14,876 bases of DNA from an uncultured Collinsella sp. (lineage in GTDB: Bacteria; Actinomycetota; Coriobacteriia; Coriobacteriales; Coriobacteriaceae), in NCBI GenBank assembly GCA_900546085.1, contig URBS01000043.1, positions 1 through 14,876 of the forward strand, given 5' to 3'. How positions within the stretch are numbered: position 1 is the stretch's first letter; each line of letters opens with the position of its first letter. The notes under the pieces are model-generated. The model had not been told where the DNA came from. It did no database searches and saw nothing but the letters and a program-made list of their open reading frames with translations. Both the position numbers and the translations under genes were made by a program. Shown here one piece after another: positions 7,900-14,863 of this stretch.

Positions 7900-8829
7900 A
7901 TGAAAATTCCCGTAGATAAGCTGACCCGCGCTTTTAAGATGGGCGCGTCCGTTAAGAAGGATTCCGATACACCGGTGCGCGTCTCGGTCTATTTGGATTC
8001 GTCCGCCTCGCGCTTTCTGGCCGAGACGGTGCGTGACGCCTTTGTGCCGCAGACGACCTCGGGCATTGTGCGCGTCGAGCGTCTGGGGGAGGAGCGAATT
8101 GCTCCAAAGACCGATACCGATGTGGTACTGGTGCTCTCGTGCGGTTCCGACCGCTTGGAGAGTGCCGTGCAGGAGCTCGTGATCGCCGGCGCGCCCGTGT
8201 GCGTGCTTGCCGAGTCAGCTGTGGAGGTGCCGTTTATCGAGGAGTCCACGCCCATGCTCGGCGTGGTGGCGGCAACCGATAAGACGTATCTGCTCGAGAC
8301 GCTTGCCCGCTGGATTCTCGATCGCACCGAAAAGGAAACGGCTTTTGCGGCGAACTTTGCCTTCATGCGCATCGCGGCGGCCAATCGTATCATCACCTCG
8401 TGCGCGCTCACTAATATGGCGACCGGTGCGCTGGTGTTTTTGCCGGGCGCCGATTATCCCGTTATGGCGCTGGCGCAGGTGGGCATGCTCTTTGAGCTCG
8501 CTGCCGTCTTTGGACGCGGCATTAAGCCTGAGCGCGGCTACGAGGTCGCGGGCGTGCTTGTCGGCGGTCTTGTGATCCGCGCGGTCACCCGCGCGCTCGT
8601 CAAGCAGACGCCGCATATTGGGTTTGCCGTCAAGGCGCTCACTGCTGCCGCGGGCACCTATGGCATGGGCCGTGCGCTCGTTTCGCTCTACGAACGCGAT
8701 GTCGACTACAGCCGTGCCAACGAGGTGGTTACTGCCACGTTCTCCCGCGTTCGCGATCTGGTGACCACGGTCGCGGGCGCTACCCGTCCTATGGCGTCCT
8801 ATCAGGACGCATCAGATCTCGCTGCTTAG
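7900..8829 (+). CDS. DUF697-like membrane-associated protein of unknown function
   Basis: I do not recognise a named gene. The 309-residue product has two halves. Residues about 26-130 look like an alpha/beta, Rossmann- or GTPase-like fold (V-R-V-S-V-Y-L-D, then D-V-V-L-V-L-S and A-P-V-C-V-L-A-E), but no P-loop or N-K-x-D motif is present, so nucleotide binding is not supported. Residues about 160-265 resemble the DUF697/YcjF family: a segment ending with P-G-A-D-Y-P-V-M-A-L-A-Q-V-x-M-L, followed by two glycine/alanine-rich hydrophobic helices with G-Y-E-V-A-G-V-L-V-G-G-L and A-A-G-T-Y-G-M-G-R-A. In other bacteria such domains often accompany an Era-like GTPase. GGAGGGG at 7887-7893 supports the ATG. 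It sits 18 bases after rodA and 10 before the radical SAM gene, so it is probably co-transcribed with elongasome genes. The DUF697 match is by eye. Confidence 0.75.
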   Translation: MKIPVDKLTRAFKMGASVKKDSDTPVRVSVYLDSSASRFLAETVRDAFVPQTTSGIVRVERLGEERIAPKTDTDVVLVLSCGSDRLESAVQELVIAGAPVCVLAESAVEVPFIEESTPMLGVVAATDKTYLLETLARWILDRTEKETAFAANFAFMRIAAANRIITSCALTNMATGALVFLPGADYPVMALAQVGMLFELAAVFGRGIKPERGYEVAGVLVGGLVIRAVTRALVKQTPHIGFAVKALTAAAGTYGMGRALVSLYERDVDYSRANEVVTATFSRVRDLVTTVAGATRPMASYQDASDLAA

Positions 8830-8839
8830 GGGTTTTCCG

Positions 8840-10717
8840 TTGCGCGTTCCGTACCAAGATTGTTTTCATTTAATTGAGCCGTTGCTCGCCAAGGTCGAAA
8901 AGCCGAGTCGCTATATCGATCACGAGTGGGGCACGCTTTCCAAGGCCGATGCCGACTACCGTTGCTGCCTGATCTACCCGGATGTGTACGAGGTTGGTCT
9001 GCCCAACCAGGGTATCGCCATCCTCTACAACATCCTTAACCAGGCCGAGGGCATCTCCTGCGAGCGTGGCTATGTGCCGTGGCCCGATATGGGTGACGCT
9101 ATGCGCGAGGCAGGCATTCCGCTGCTCTCGCTCGAGGGTGCAGCGCCGGTCGCTTCGTTTGATATCGTCGGCCTGCATGTGCCGCACGAGATGGCGGTGA
9201 CGAACTTCCTTGAGGCACTCGACCTCGCTGGCATTCCGCTGTTAGCGGCCGATCGAGGTGAAGACGACCCCATCATCATCGCCGGCGGCCCCTCGGTGTA
9301 CAACCCCGAGCCGTACGCGGCCTTCTTCGATGCCATCCTCATCGGCGAGGGCGAGGAATCGCTGCTCGAGACCTGCCAGCTGCATCGCCGCCTGCGCGAC
9401 GAAGGAGTCCCGCGCGCGCAGATTGTTGAGCAGCTTGCATCCATTGCCGGCAACTACGTGCCGTCGCTCTATGAGGTTCGTCACGATGAGCCCTGCTCGC
9501 CGCATGGCTACACCGTGCCGCGTGAGGGCAAGGATGCTCCGGTCGTGGTCTACAAGCGCGTCGTCGAGGATTTCGGCGCCACGAATCCGCTGTCGCAGTC
9601 GTGTGTACCCTATGCGCAGCTGGTCCACGACCGCCTGTCTATCGAGATCCTGCGTGGCTGCGCTCGCGGCTGTCGTTTTTGCCAGGCCGGCATGACGTAT
9701 CGCCCGGTGCGCGAGCGCTCGGCCGACCAGATCGTCTCGTCGGTGATTCAGGGTCTGGAAAAGACCGGCTATGACGAGGTGTCGCTGACCTCGCTCTCCA
9801 CGACCGACCACTCCTGCATTCGCGACGTGCTCGGCAGGCTCAACCGTCGCCTGGAGGATACGGGTATTCGCGTGTCTATTCCGTCGCAGCGCCTGGATTC
9901 GTTTGGCGTGGATATGGCCGAGTCGGTCGCCGGCGAAAAGAAGGGCGGCCTGACGTTCGCACCCGAGGCCGGCAGCCAGCGCATGCGCGACATCATTAAC
10001 AAGAACGTGACCGAGGAGGACCTGGACCGTGCGGCCAAGGCGGCCTTCGAGGCCGGCTGGAACCGCATGAAGCTCTACTTTATGATGGGCCTTCCCGGCG
10101 AGCGCGACGAGGACATCGTGGCCATCGCCAATCTGGCCGATCACGTGCTGGAGCTCGGTCGTTCTGTGGTGCCCAAGGCTCGTCGCGGCTCGATCTCGGT
10201 GTCCATCTCGGTTTCGGTGTTTATCCCCAAGGCTGCCACGCCGTTCCAGTGGTGCCCGCAGCTCGACTACGACGACGTCAAGCGTCGCCAGAAGCTGCTT
10301 ATCACGAGCGTTCGCAACCGTGCCGTCCGCGTGCATTACCACGATGCCGAGACCTCGCTCATCGAGGCCGCGCTCTCCCGCGCCGGTCGTGACATGACGC
10401 CCGTCATCATCGATGCTTGGCGCTCGGGGTCTCGCTTTGACGCCTGGGTAGAGCATTTCTCGCTCGATAACTGGAAGGAGGCTGCTGCCAAAAACGGCAT
10501 CGACCTCAATGAGCTTGTGCACCTGCCCTACGAGTTGGACTGGCGTCTGCCGTGGGAGCATGTGAGCCCCGGCTGCACGCGCGGCTTCCTCGAGCGCGAG
10601 TACCGTCGCTCGCTCGAGGGTGTCACGACTCCCGACTGCACTCGCACGTCGTGCACCGGCTGCGGAATCTGCCCCACGCTCCACGCCAAGAATGTATTGA
10701 TGGGTGATCGCGCATGA
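8840..10717 (+). CDS. TIGR03960-family radical SAM protein with B12-binding-like N-terminus
   Basis: The 625-residue protein belongs to a radical SAM family of unknown substrate normally encoded beside a DUF2344 partner. The N-terminal third (L-I-Y-P-D-V-Y-E-V-G-L-P-N, then G-L-H-V-P-H-E, I-I-A-G-G-P-S and I-G-E-G-E-E-S) matches the cobalamin-binding-like domain seen in MiaB-unrelated class B radical SAM enzymes. The 4Fe-4S site is C274-x3-C278-x2-C281. Later core motifs include F-A-P-E-A-G-S-Q-R and M-M-G-L-P-G-E. A second cysteine cluster near the end, C600-x4-C605-x2-C608-x2-C611, could bind another cluster or a metal and is a known feature of the family. The TTG start has GGGG at 8829-8832, 7 bases upstream and overlapping the previous stop. 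Its stop overlaps the next ATG. Enzyme class is secure; the reaction is unknown. Confidence 0.92.
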   Translation: MRVPYQDCFHLIEPLLAKVEKPSRYIDHEWGTLSKADADYRCCLIYPDVYEVGLPNQGIAILYNILNQAEGISCERGYVPWPDMGDAMREAGIPLLSLEGAAPVASFDIVGLHVPHEMAVTNFLEALDLAGIPLLAADRGEDDPIIIAGGPSVYNPEPYAAFFDAILIGEGEESLLETCQLHRRLRDEGVPRAQIVEQLASIAGNYVPSLYEVRHDEPCSPHGYTVPREGKDAPVVVYKRVVEDFGATNPLSQSCVPYAQLVHDRLSIEILRGCARGCRFCQAGMTYRPVRERSADQIVSSVIQGLEKTGYDEVSLTSLSTTDHSCIRDVLGRLNRRLEDTGIRVSIPSQRLDSFGVDMAESVAGEKKGGLTFAPEAGSQRMRDIINKNVTEEDLDRAAKAAFEAGWNRMKLYFMMGLPGERDEDIVAIANLADHVLELGRSVVPKARRGSISVSISVSVFIPKAATPFQWCPQLDYDDVKRRQKLLITSVRNRAVRVHYHDAETSLIEAALSRAGRDMTPVIIDAWRSGSRFDAWVEHFSLDNWKEAAAKNGIDLNELVHLPYELDWRLPWEHVSPGCTRGFLEREYRRSLEGVTTPDCTRTSCTGCGICPTLHAKNVLMGDRA

Positions 10718-11526
10718 GTGAGCGCCTGACCGACAACCCCACGCTCTTTAGACTTCGTGTTCGCTATGGCAAGCGCGATCGCCTTAAGTACCTGGGCCAT
10801 CTCGAAGTAATCCATACCATTGAGCGCATCGTGCGCCGTGCGGGACTTCCCTATGCCGTCACGCAGGGCTTCTCTCCGCACATGCGAGTGGGCTTCTCTT
10901 CGGCGCTACCGGTGGGTACGTCGTCGATCTGCGAGTGGTATGACCTGTTTATGACCGAGTTCGTGGCGCTCGACGAGGCGTTTGGGCGCCTGGCTGCGGC
11001 GTCTCCGGCCGATCTGGCGCCCATCGAGGCGGCGTATATCGACGTGCGCACGCCGGCGTTGACGGCGCAACTCACGCGTCTGTCGTATCGCATCGACCTG
11101 CACTTGGATCCCGAGGCGCCCGTAAGCACCGACGAGGTGCGTCGTGCGATCGACACGCTGCGCGCGGACCATGGCATCGACTACGCGCGCGGCAAAAAGA
11201 GCAAGCGCTTGGATTTGGATCACACGCTCGTGGGCTATGAGCTCACGGCGGGGGAGCGCCCGGACCATTTGGTGCTCATGCTCGACACCCATGCCGATAA
11301 CGAGGGCTCCATGCGTCCGGAAATTTTGCTTTCTGCAGCTGATGTTTTGTTGCAGGGCTTGACCCCGGGCGTGGATGCACCTATTGTTTCCACCGGTATG
11401 CAAGACCTCGTGACCATCTGCTCCTACGATGTCGAGCGTCAGAATCAAGCATGCGAGGACGACGAGGGCCGACTCGTCAGCCCCATACCTGTGCGAACTT
11501 GTGGATTTGCTCCACATACTCGTTGA
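10714..11526 (+). CDS. TIGR03936/DUF2344 radical SAM-linked protein
   Basis: This 270-residue protein is the standard partner of the preceding radical SAM protein, and in some species the two are fused. Family hallmarks at the N-terminus are R-L-R-V-R-Y-x-K, K-Y-L-G-H-L-E-V-I-H-T-I-E-R, and Q-G-F-S-P-H-M-R-V-G-F-S-S-A-L-P-V-G. No catalytic residues are known. The ATG overlaps the upstream stop (ATGA), so the two are translationally coupled and probably act at similar stoichiometry. The tail (about 235-270) is charged, then R-T-C-G-F-A-P-H-T-R, and seems lineage-specific. The TGA stop lies inside the -35 box of the rplU promoter. In many Clostridia the order continues with rng (RNase G) before rplU; no rng is present here. 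Substrate and function are unknown; proximity to L21/L27 genes hints at a translation-related role, which is inference. Confidence 0.9.
   Translation: MSERLTDNPTLFRLRVRYGKRDRLKYLGHLEVIHTIERIVRRAGLPYAVTQGFSPHMRVGFSSALPVGTSSICEWYDLFMTEFVALDEAFGRLAAASPADLAPIEAAYIDVRTPALTAQLTRLSYRIDLHLDPEAPVSTDEVRRAIDTLRADHGIDYARGKKSKRLDLDHTLVGYELTAGERPDHLVLMLDTHADNEGSMRPEILLSAADVLLQGLTPGVDAPIVSTGMQDLVTICSYDVERQNQACEDDEGRLVSPIPVRTCGFAPHTR
11500..11516. repeat. Inverted repeat just upstream of the rplU promoter
   Basis: TGTGGA (11500-11505) and TCCACA (11511-11516) form a 6-bp palindrome with a 5-base spacer (TTTGC), ending 6 bases before the -35 box. It lies inside the last codons of the DUF2344 gene. It could be an operator half-site pair or chance; at this length it is only suggestive. 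Confidence 0.3.
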
Positions 11527-11551
11527 CGGGGGTATTTTCGCCTGCTACTAT
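11523..11551 (+). promoter_or_regulatory. Sigma70-type promoter of rplU-rpmA
   Basis: TTGACG at 11523-11528 and TACTAT at 11546-11551 are separated by exactly 17 bases, close to the vegetative consensus, in a locally AT-rich patch. The -35 box contains the stop codon (TGA, 11524-11526) of the upstream gene, so promoter and coding sequence overlap. Initiation near 11558 would give a leader of about 35 bases, which is too short for a structured ribosomal-protein autoregulatory leader. TATATT at 11549-11554 is an alternative -10 but would need a 20-base spacer. Confidence 0.75.
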
Positions 11552-11593
11552 ATTCGGCTGTTGCACTAACTGATGCATGAAGGGCAAGTAAAC

Positions 11594-11968
11594 ATGTACG
11601 CAATCGTTAACACGGGCGGCAAGCAGTACAAGGTCGCCACCGACGATGTCATCACCGTCGAGAAGATCGAGGGCAATGAGGGCGACAAGGTCACCCTGCC
11701 GGTCATCTTCCTCAACGATGGTAAGAAGATCGTCACCGATCCCGACAAGCTGGCCAAGGCCAAGGTTACCGCTCAGATCGTTGAGCAGTTCAAGGGCGAG
11801 AAGCAGCTGGTCTTCAAGTTCCACAAGCGTAAGCGCTATCGTCGTCTGAAGGGTCACCGTCAGCAGCTCACCAAGCTGAAGATCGTGAAGGTCCAGGCTA
11901 CGTCCCGCGCCAAGAAGGCTGTCAAGGCAGAGGCCGAGGCTGTTGCCGAGGCTCCCGTCGCCGAGTAG
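11594..11968 (+). CDS. rplU: 50S ribosomal protein L21
   Basis: L21 binds 23S rRNA in the large subunit. The 124-residue product begins M-Y-A-I-V-N-T-G-G-K-Q-Y-K-V, the diagnostic N-terminus, and contains the basic H-K-R-K-R-Y-R-R-L-K-G-H-R-Q RNA-binding stretch at about 77-90. Residues from about 104 to the end form an Ala/Lys/Glu-rich extension, about 20 residues beyond the usual length near 103; such tails are common in Actinomycetota ribosomal proteins. The ATG at 11594 is chosen over an in-frame ATG at 11573 because it gives the exact family N-terminus and has AAGGG upstream. rpmA follows 33 bases downstream, as in nearly all bacteria. Confidence 0.97.
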   Translation: MYAIVNTGGKQYKVATDDVITVEKIEGNEGDKVTLPVIFLNDGKKIVTDPDKLAKAKVTAQIVEQFKGEKQLVFKFHKRKRYRRLKGHRQQLTKLKIVKVQATSRAKKAVKAEAEAVAEAPVAE

Positions 11969-12001
11969 ATTACACTCGTAACGAAAGAGTAGGTATACAC
12001 A

Positions 12002-12259
12002 ATGGCACACAAAAAAGGACTCGGTTCCTCCCGTAATGGCCGTGACTCCCGCGGTCAGCGCCTTGGCACGAAGCGCTATGCCGGCCAGACGGTAACCACG
12101 GGCACGATTCTCGTCCGTCAGCACGGCACGCACATCCACCCGGGTGAGAACGTTGGCCGTGGCAAGGACGACACGCTGTTCGCGCTGGTCGACGGTACCG
12201 TTGAGTTCCACAAGGGTATCAAGCACAGGGTCAGCGTACGTCCGCTCGCGAACGCGTAA
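12002..12259 (+). CDS. rpmA: 50S ribosomal protein L27
   Basis: L27 sits next to the peptidyl transferase centre, and its flexible N-terminus reaches toward the tRNA ends. The 85 residues are a full-length match in pattern: M-A-H-K-K-G at the start, S-S-R-N-G-R-D-S, R-Q-H-G-T-H-I-H-P-G-E-N-V-G, and G-K-D-D-T-L-F-A-L-V-D-G. It starts directly with A-H-K-K-G and has no Firmicutes-type leader needing removal by the Prp protease; matching this, no prp (ysxB) gene lies between rplU and rpmA. A weak ribosome site, AGGT, precedes the ATG. It ends 25 bases before the terminator-like hairpin. Confidence 0.98.
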   Translation: MAHKKGLGSSRNGRDSRGQRLGTKRYAGQTVTTGTILVRQHGTHIHPGENVGRGKDDTLFALVDGTVEFHKGIKHRVSVRPLANA

Positions 12260-12284
12260 TTCACCCTTCATAGAGCACATATGT

Positions 12285-12329
12285 GGGAGGCACTTGAGTT
12301 TTAAGATTCAAGGGTCTCCCTCTTTTTGT
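12285..12329 (+). terminator. Intrinsic terminator-like hairpin after rpmA
   Basis: GGGAGGCACTTGA (12285-12297) pairs with TCAAGGGTCTCCC (12308-12320) at 11 of 13 positions, with a 10-base loop, followed by TCTTTTTGT (12321-12329). It lies between rpmA and obgE, where it would let abundant L21/L27 transcription stop while some reads through into obgE. The AGGAGG ribosome site of obgE begins directly after the T-run at 12330, so an attenuator-like link between the two is possible. No separate obgE promoter was identified. Confidence 0.7.
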
Positions 12330-12343
12330 AGGAGGCGATTCTG

Positions 12344-13810
12344 TTGTCACAGTTCACCGATATCAGCCGCATTAACGTGTGCGGCGGCGACGGCGGAGCC
12401 GGATGCATGTCGTTTAGGCGCGAGGCATTTGTCCCCAAGGGCGGCCCCGATGGCGGCGACGGCGGTCGTGGCGGCAATGTCGTCATCCAGGCCGATGCTC
12501 AGCTGTCTTCGTTGATCGATTACCGCTTTAAGCATCACTTCCGCGCCGAACGCGGCACGCACGGGCAGGGTGCCCGTCGTAACGGTAAGAGCGGCGAGGA
12601 CCTGATCCTGAAGGTTCCCATGGGCACCGTGGTGCGCGAGCTCGACCCCGAGACGCAGACCCCGATGTTCGAGATTGCCGATCTGGTGCATGATGGCGAG
12701 CGCGTTGTCGTGGCGCCCGGCGGTGCCGGTGGCCTGGGCAACACGCACTTTGTGACGTCGGTGCGCCGCGCGCCCGCGTTCGCTCAGCTGGGCGAACCGG
12801 CCGAGGAGCATTGGATTGAGCTCGAGATGAAGCTTATGGCCGATGCCGCGCTCGTGGGCTTTCCCTCGGTGGGTAAGTCTTCGCTCATCGCGCGCATGAG
12901 TGCCGCCCGTCCCAAGATTGCCGACTATCCGTTTACAACGCTCGTGCCGAACCTCGGCATGGTGCGTGCCGGTGAGTATTCTTACGTCGTTGCCGACGTT
13001 CCTGGTTTGATCGAGGGCGCGAGCGAGGGCAAGGGCCTGGGCCACCAGTTCCTGCGCCACATCGAGCGTACGGCGCTGATCATGCATGTCGTCGACATGA
13101 CGGGCGGTTTTGAGGATCGCGACCCGGTCGAGGATTATCGTATCATCAACCGTGAGCTCGAGCAGTATGGCGCCGAGCTTTCGGAGCGTCCGCAGATCGT
13201 CGTCGCCAACAAGTGCGATGCGCCGGGCACGGCTGACAAGATTGCCGACCTCAAACGCGCCGCGCTCGACGATGGACATATGTTCTTTGCCGTGTCCGCC
13301 GTGACGGGCGCCGGCCTCAACACGCTGATGCTTGCCGTGGGCGAGCAGGTGGCTAAGCTGCGCGCTGAGCTGGCGGTCTCCGCTGAGCCGGTCGATCTGC
13401 GCGACGAGGAGTGGGAGCGCCGCCGTCTGCAGCGCGAGAAGCGTTTCCGCATTGTCCAGGAGGAGCCTGGTGCCTTCCGTGTGGTTGGTCGCGCGATTGA
13501 GCGCATGGTCATCCAGACCGACTGGGAAAACGAGGAAGCTGTCATTTATCTGCAGCATAAGTTTGCGCGCATGGGTGTCGACGATGCGCTCGAGAAGGCC
13601 GGCTGCCGTGCGGGCGACGAGGTCCGCATTTGCCAGCGCGCCTTTGACTTTGAGGGCGCTGAGGACTTCTCGGAGTACGAGGAGCTCGAGGACGCTGGCG
13701 AGGACGTTGCCGTTGAGGCCCTTGACGTGACCGATGCTGCGGATGAGGGCGTCGAGGCTATCGATGCTGCTGATGCCGCGGACGATGCCGAGACCTCGGA
13801 GGGCGAGTAA
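12344..13810 (+). CDS. obgE: Obg-family GTPase (ribosome assembly and stress control)
   Basis: Obg is an essential GTPase that binds the 50S subunit late in assembly and responds to (p)ppGpp. The 488-residue protein has the three family parts: the glycine-rich Obg fold (about 1-160, with G-G-D-G-G-A-G and K-G-G-P-D-G-G-D-G-G-R-G-G), the G domain with G1 G-F-P-S-V-G-K-S at 172-179, G3 D-V-P-G at 218-221, G4 N-K-C-D at 289-292 and S-A-V at 318-320, and an OCT domain (about 352-430) as in Gram-positive Obg. The last 50 residues form an acidic Glu/Asp/Ala-rich tail. The TTG start has a perfect AGGAGG at 12330-12335, 8 bases upstream, and gives the usual N-terminus S-Q-F-T-D. nadD begins 3 bases after the stop. 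Confidence 0.97.
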   Translation: MSQFTDISRINVCGGDGGAGCMSFRREAFVPKGGPDGGDGGRGGNVVIQADAQLSSLIDYRFKHHFRAERGTHGQGARRNGKSGEDLILKVPMGTVVRELDPETQTPMFEIADLVHDGERVVVAPGGAGGLGNTHFVTSVRRAPAFAQLGEPAEEHWIELEMKLMADAALVGFPSVGKSSLIARMSAARPKIADYPFTTLVPNLGMVRAGEYSYVVADVPGLIEGASEGKGLGHQFLRHIERTALIMHVVDMTGGFEDRDPVEDYRIINRELEQYGAELSERPQIVVANKCDAPGTADKIADLKRAALDDGHMFFAVSAVTGAGLNTLMLAVGEQVAKLRAELAVSAEPVDLRDEEWERRRLQREKRFRIVQEEPGAFRVVGRAIERMVIQTDWENEEAVIYLQHKFARMGVDDALEKAGCRAGDEVRICQRAFDFEGAEDFSEYEELEDAGEDVAVEALDVTDAADEGVEAIDAADAADDAETSEGE

Positions 13811-13813
13811 GCC

Positions 13814-14491
13814 ATGTCGCTGCGCGGTGGAATCGGTTTGCCCGAGCTGCCCATAAAAGAGGGCAAAGAGTTTCGGCTTGGCATTATGGGCGGCACATTC
13901 GACCCGATTCATTACGGGCACCTGGTGACTGCCGAACAGGCGCGCGAGTCGCTCGACTTGGACGCTGTGCTCTTTATGCCGGCCGGCTCTCCTGCCTTTA
14001 AACTCGACAAACCGGTGACGCCTGCTGAGGACCGTTATGCCATGACGGTCCTCGCCACCGCCGCGAACCCGGCCTTTTTGGCGAGCCGGTTCGAGATTGA
14101 CCGTCCGGGCGTAACCTATACGGCCGATACGCTTCATGCCCTTCGCGACTTTTACCCGCCGCAGGTAAAGCTCTACTTTATTACGGGTGCCGATGCGATT
14201 ATCGATATTGTGACCTGGCATGATGCCGAACGAATCGCTGAGCTTGCTACCTTTATTGCGGCGACGCGACCGGGCTTTGATATCGATACGGCCCGTGCCC
14301 GAATCAAAGAGTCTGGGCTGCCGTTCGATGTGCGCTATATTCAGATTCCGGCGCTGGCGATCAGCTCGACGAACATTCGTAAGCGAGTTGCCCGCGGCAT
14401 GAGCGTGCGCTATCTTACGAGCGAGTCTGTGCTCGGCTACATTCGCAAGCGCAGTTTGTATGTCGATCTGGGTCAAGAAGATTTTGAGTGA
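13814..14491 (+). CDS. nadD: Nicotinate-mononucleotide adenylyltransferase
   Basis: NadD transfers AMP from ATP to nicotinate mononucleotide, giving deamido-NAD in NAD biosynthesis. In the 225 residues, G-I-M-G-G-T-F-D-P-I-H-Y-G-H at 23-36 holds the nucleotidyltransferase H-x-G-H motif (33-36), and I-S-S-T-N-I-R at 183-189 is the second ATP-binding motif. The 20 residues before the core are a leader without recognised function. A later start is possible but no better ribosome site is visible; GGAGG at 13798-13802 is about 11 bases from the ATG. The stop overlaps an ATG of the following yqeK frame. The order obgE-nadD-yqeK is widespread in Gram-positive bacteria. Confidence 0.95.
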   Translation: MSLRGGIGLPELPIKEGKEFRLGIMGGTFDPIHYGHLVTAEQARESLDLDAVLFMPAGSPAFKLDKPVTPAEDRYAMTVLATAANPAFLASRFEIDRPGVTYTADTLHALRDFYPPQVKLYFITGADAIIDIVTWHDAERIAELATFIAATRPGFDIDTARARIKESGLPFDVRYIQIPALAISSTNIRKRVARGMSVRYLTSESVLGYIRKRSLYVDLGQEDFE

Positions 14492-14502
14492 TGGGGGCTA
14501 CG

Positions 14503-14715
14503 TTGTCGGTAGAGGATCAGTTTGAGGGCGATGAGCGCGCGCTGCTCAAGCGCATTCAAGAGCTGCTCGATGTTCGCATGAAAGATAAGCGCAAGCGCTA
14601 TGTGCATTCGCTGGGTGTTGCCGAGACCGCACTTCATCTGGCCGAGGTCTACGGCGTTGACCGCTTTGATGCCGCTGCCGCCGGCTTAATTCACGACTGG
14701 GACAAGGTGCTTTCC
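14503..14715 (+). CDS. yqeK: YqeK-like HD-domain hydrolase, N-terminal fragment cut by an artefactual junction
   Basis: YqeK proteins are HD-domain phosphohydrolases; characterised members cleave diadenosine tetraphosphate. About 70 residues are visible. They include the early helix with K-R-Y-V-H-S-L-G-V-A-E-T-A, which supplies the first metal-ligand histidine, and G-L-I-H-D-W-D-K, the H-D pair of the motif. The TTG at 14503 is preferred because GGGGG at 14493-14497 is 5 bases upstream, matching other TTG starts in the window; an in-frame ATG at 14491 overlaps the nadD stop and is the alternative. The reading frame stays open to the end of the window, but beyond about 14697-14724 the sequence belongs to another protein family, so the true 3' part of yqeK is missing. 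The end coordinate is approximate. Confidence 0.85.
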
Positions 14716-14863
14716 AGTAACCTCTCCTCCGTCTTCTACTGCTGCCGCGCTGCCATTCCTCCTATGCTGTCACACGGAAGCGGAAGGATCATCAACATTT
14801 CCTCCATGTGGGGCGTAAACGGTGCATCCTGCGAAGCGGCTTACTCTGCTTCCAAAGCCGGTG
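14716..14863 (+). other. Foreign fragment of a short-chain dehydrogenase/reductase gene (chimeric join)
   Basis: In the same frame as yqeK, this stretch encodes the middle of a classical FabG-like SDR: N-L-S-S-V-F-Y-C-C-R-A-A (catalytic-tetrad asparagine), G-S-G-R-I-I-N-I-S-S-M-W-G (catalytic serine) and Y-S-A-S-K at 14842-14856 (catalytic tyrosine and lysine). It has no relation to YqeK. By my count 83 of 148 bases are G or C (56%), lower than the neighbouring genes appear. It uses GGA, AGG, TCA and AAA codons that the upstream genes largely avoid. The source is probably a different organism, such as a Clostridia-like gut bacterium, but this cannot be settled from 148 bases. The left boundary is uncertain because the D-W-D-K-V-L codons at about 14695-14712 suit both families. 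Confidence 0.85.

Noticed and set aside
9242..10684. 480-codon minus-strand open frame opposite the radical SAM gene
   Set aside because: The opposite strand encodes a certain radical SAM protein; the antisense translation shows no domain.
11552..11593. A structured L21 autoregulatory leader upstream of rplU
   Set aside because: The predicted leader is only about 35 bases and shows no strong stem.
11573..11593. Upstream ATG start for rplU
   Set aside because: It would add seven residues before the invariant L21 N-terminus, and the better ribosome site serves the ATG at 11594.
13660..13810. GAG/GCT/GAT-rich stretch at the end of obgE as a DNA repeat array
   Set aside because: No regular repeat unit; it is an acidic low-complexity tail of the protein, common in actinobacterial Obg and ribosomal proteins.
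12347..14476. Very long open frame of 709 codons on the minus strand, antisense to obgE and nadD
   Set aside because: It is the mirror of GC-rich codon structure on the + strand, has no recognisable domains and no plausible start context, and overlaps two certain genes completely.
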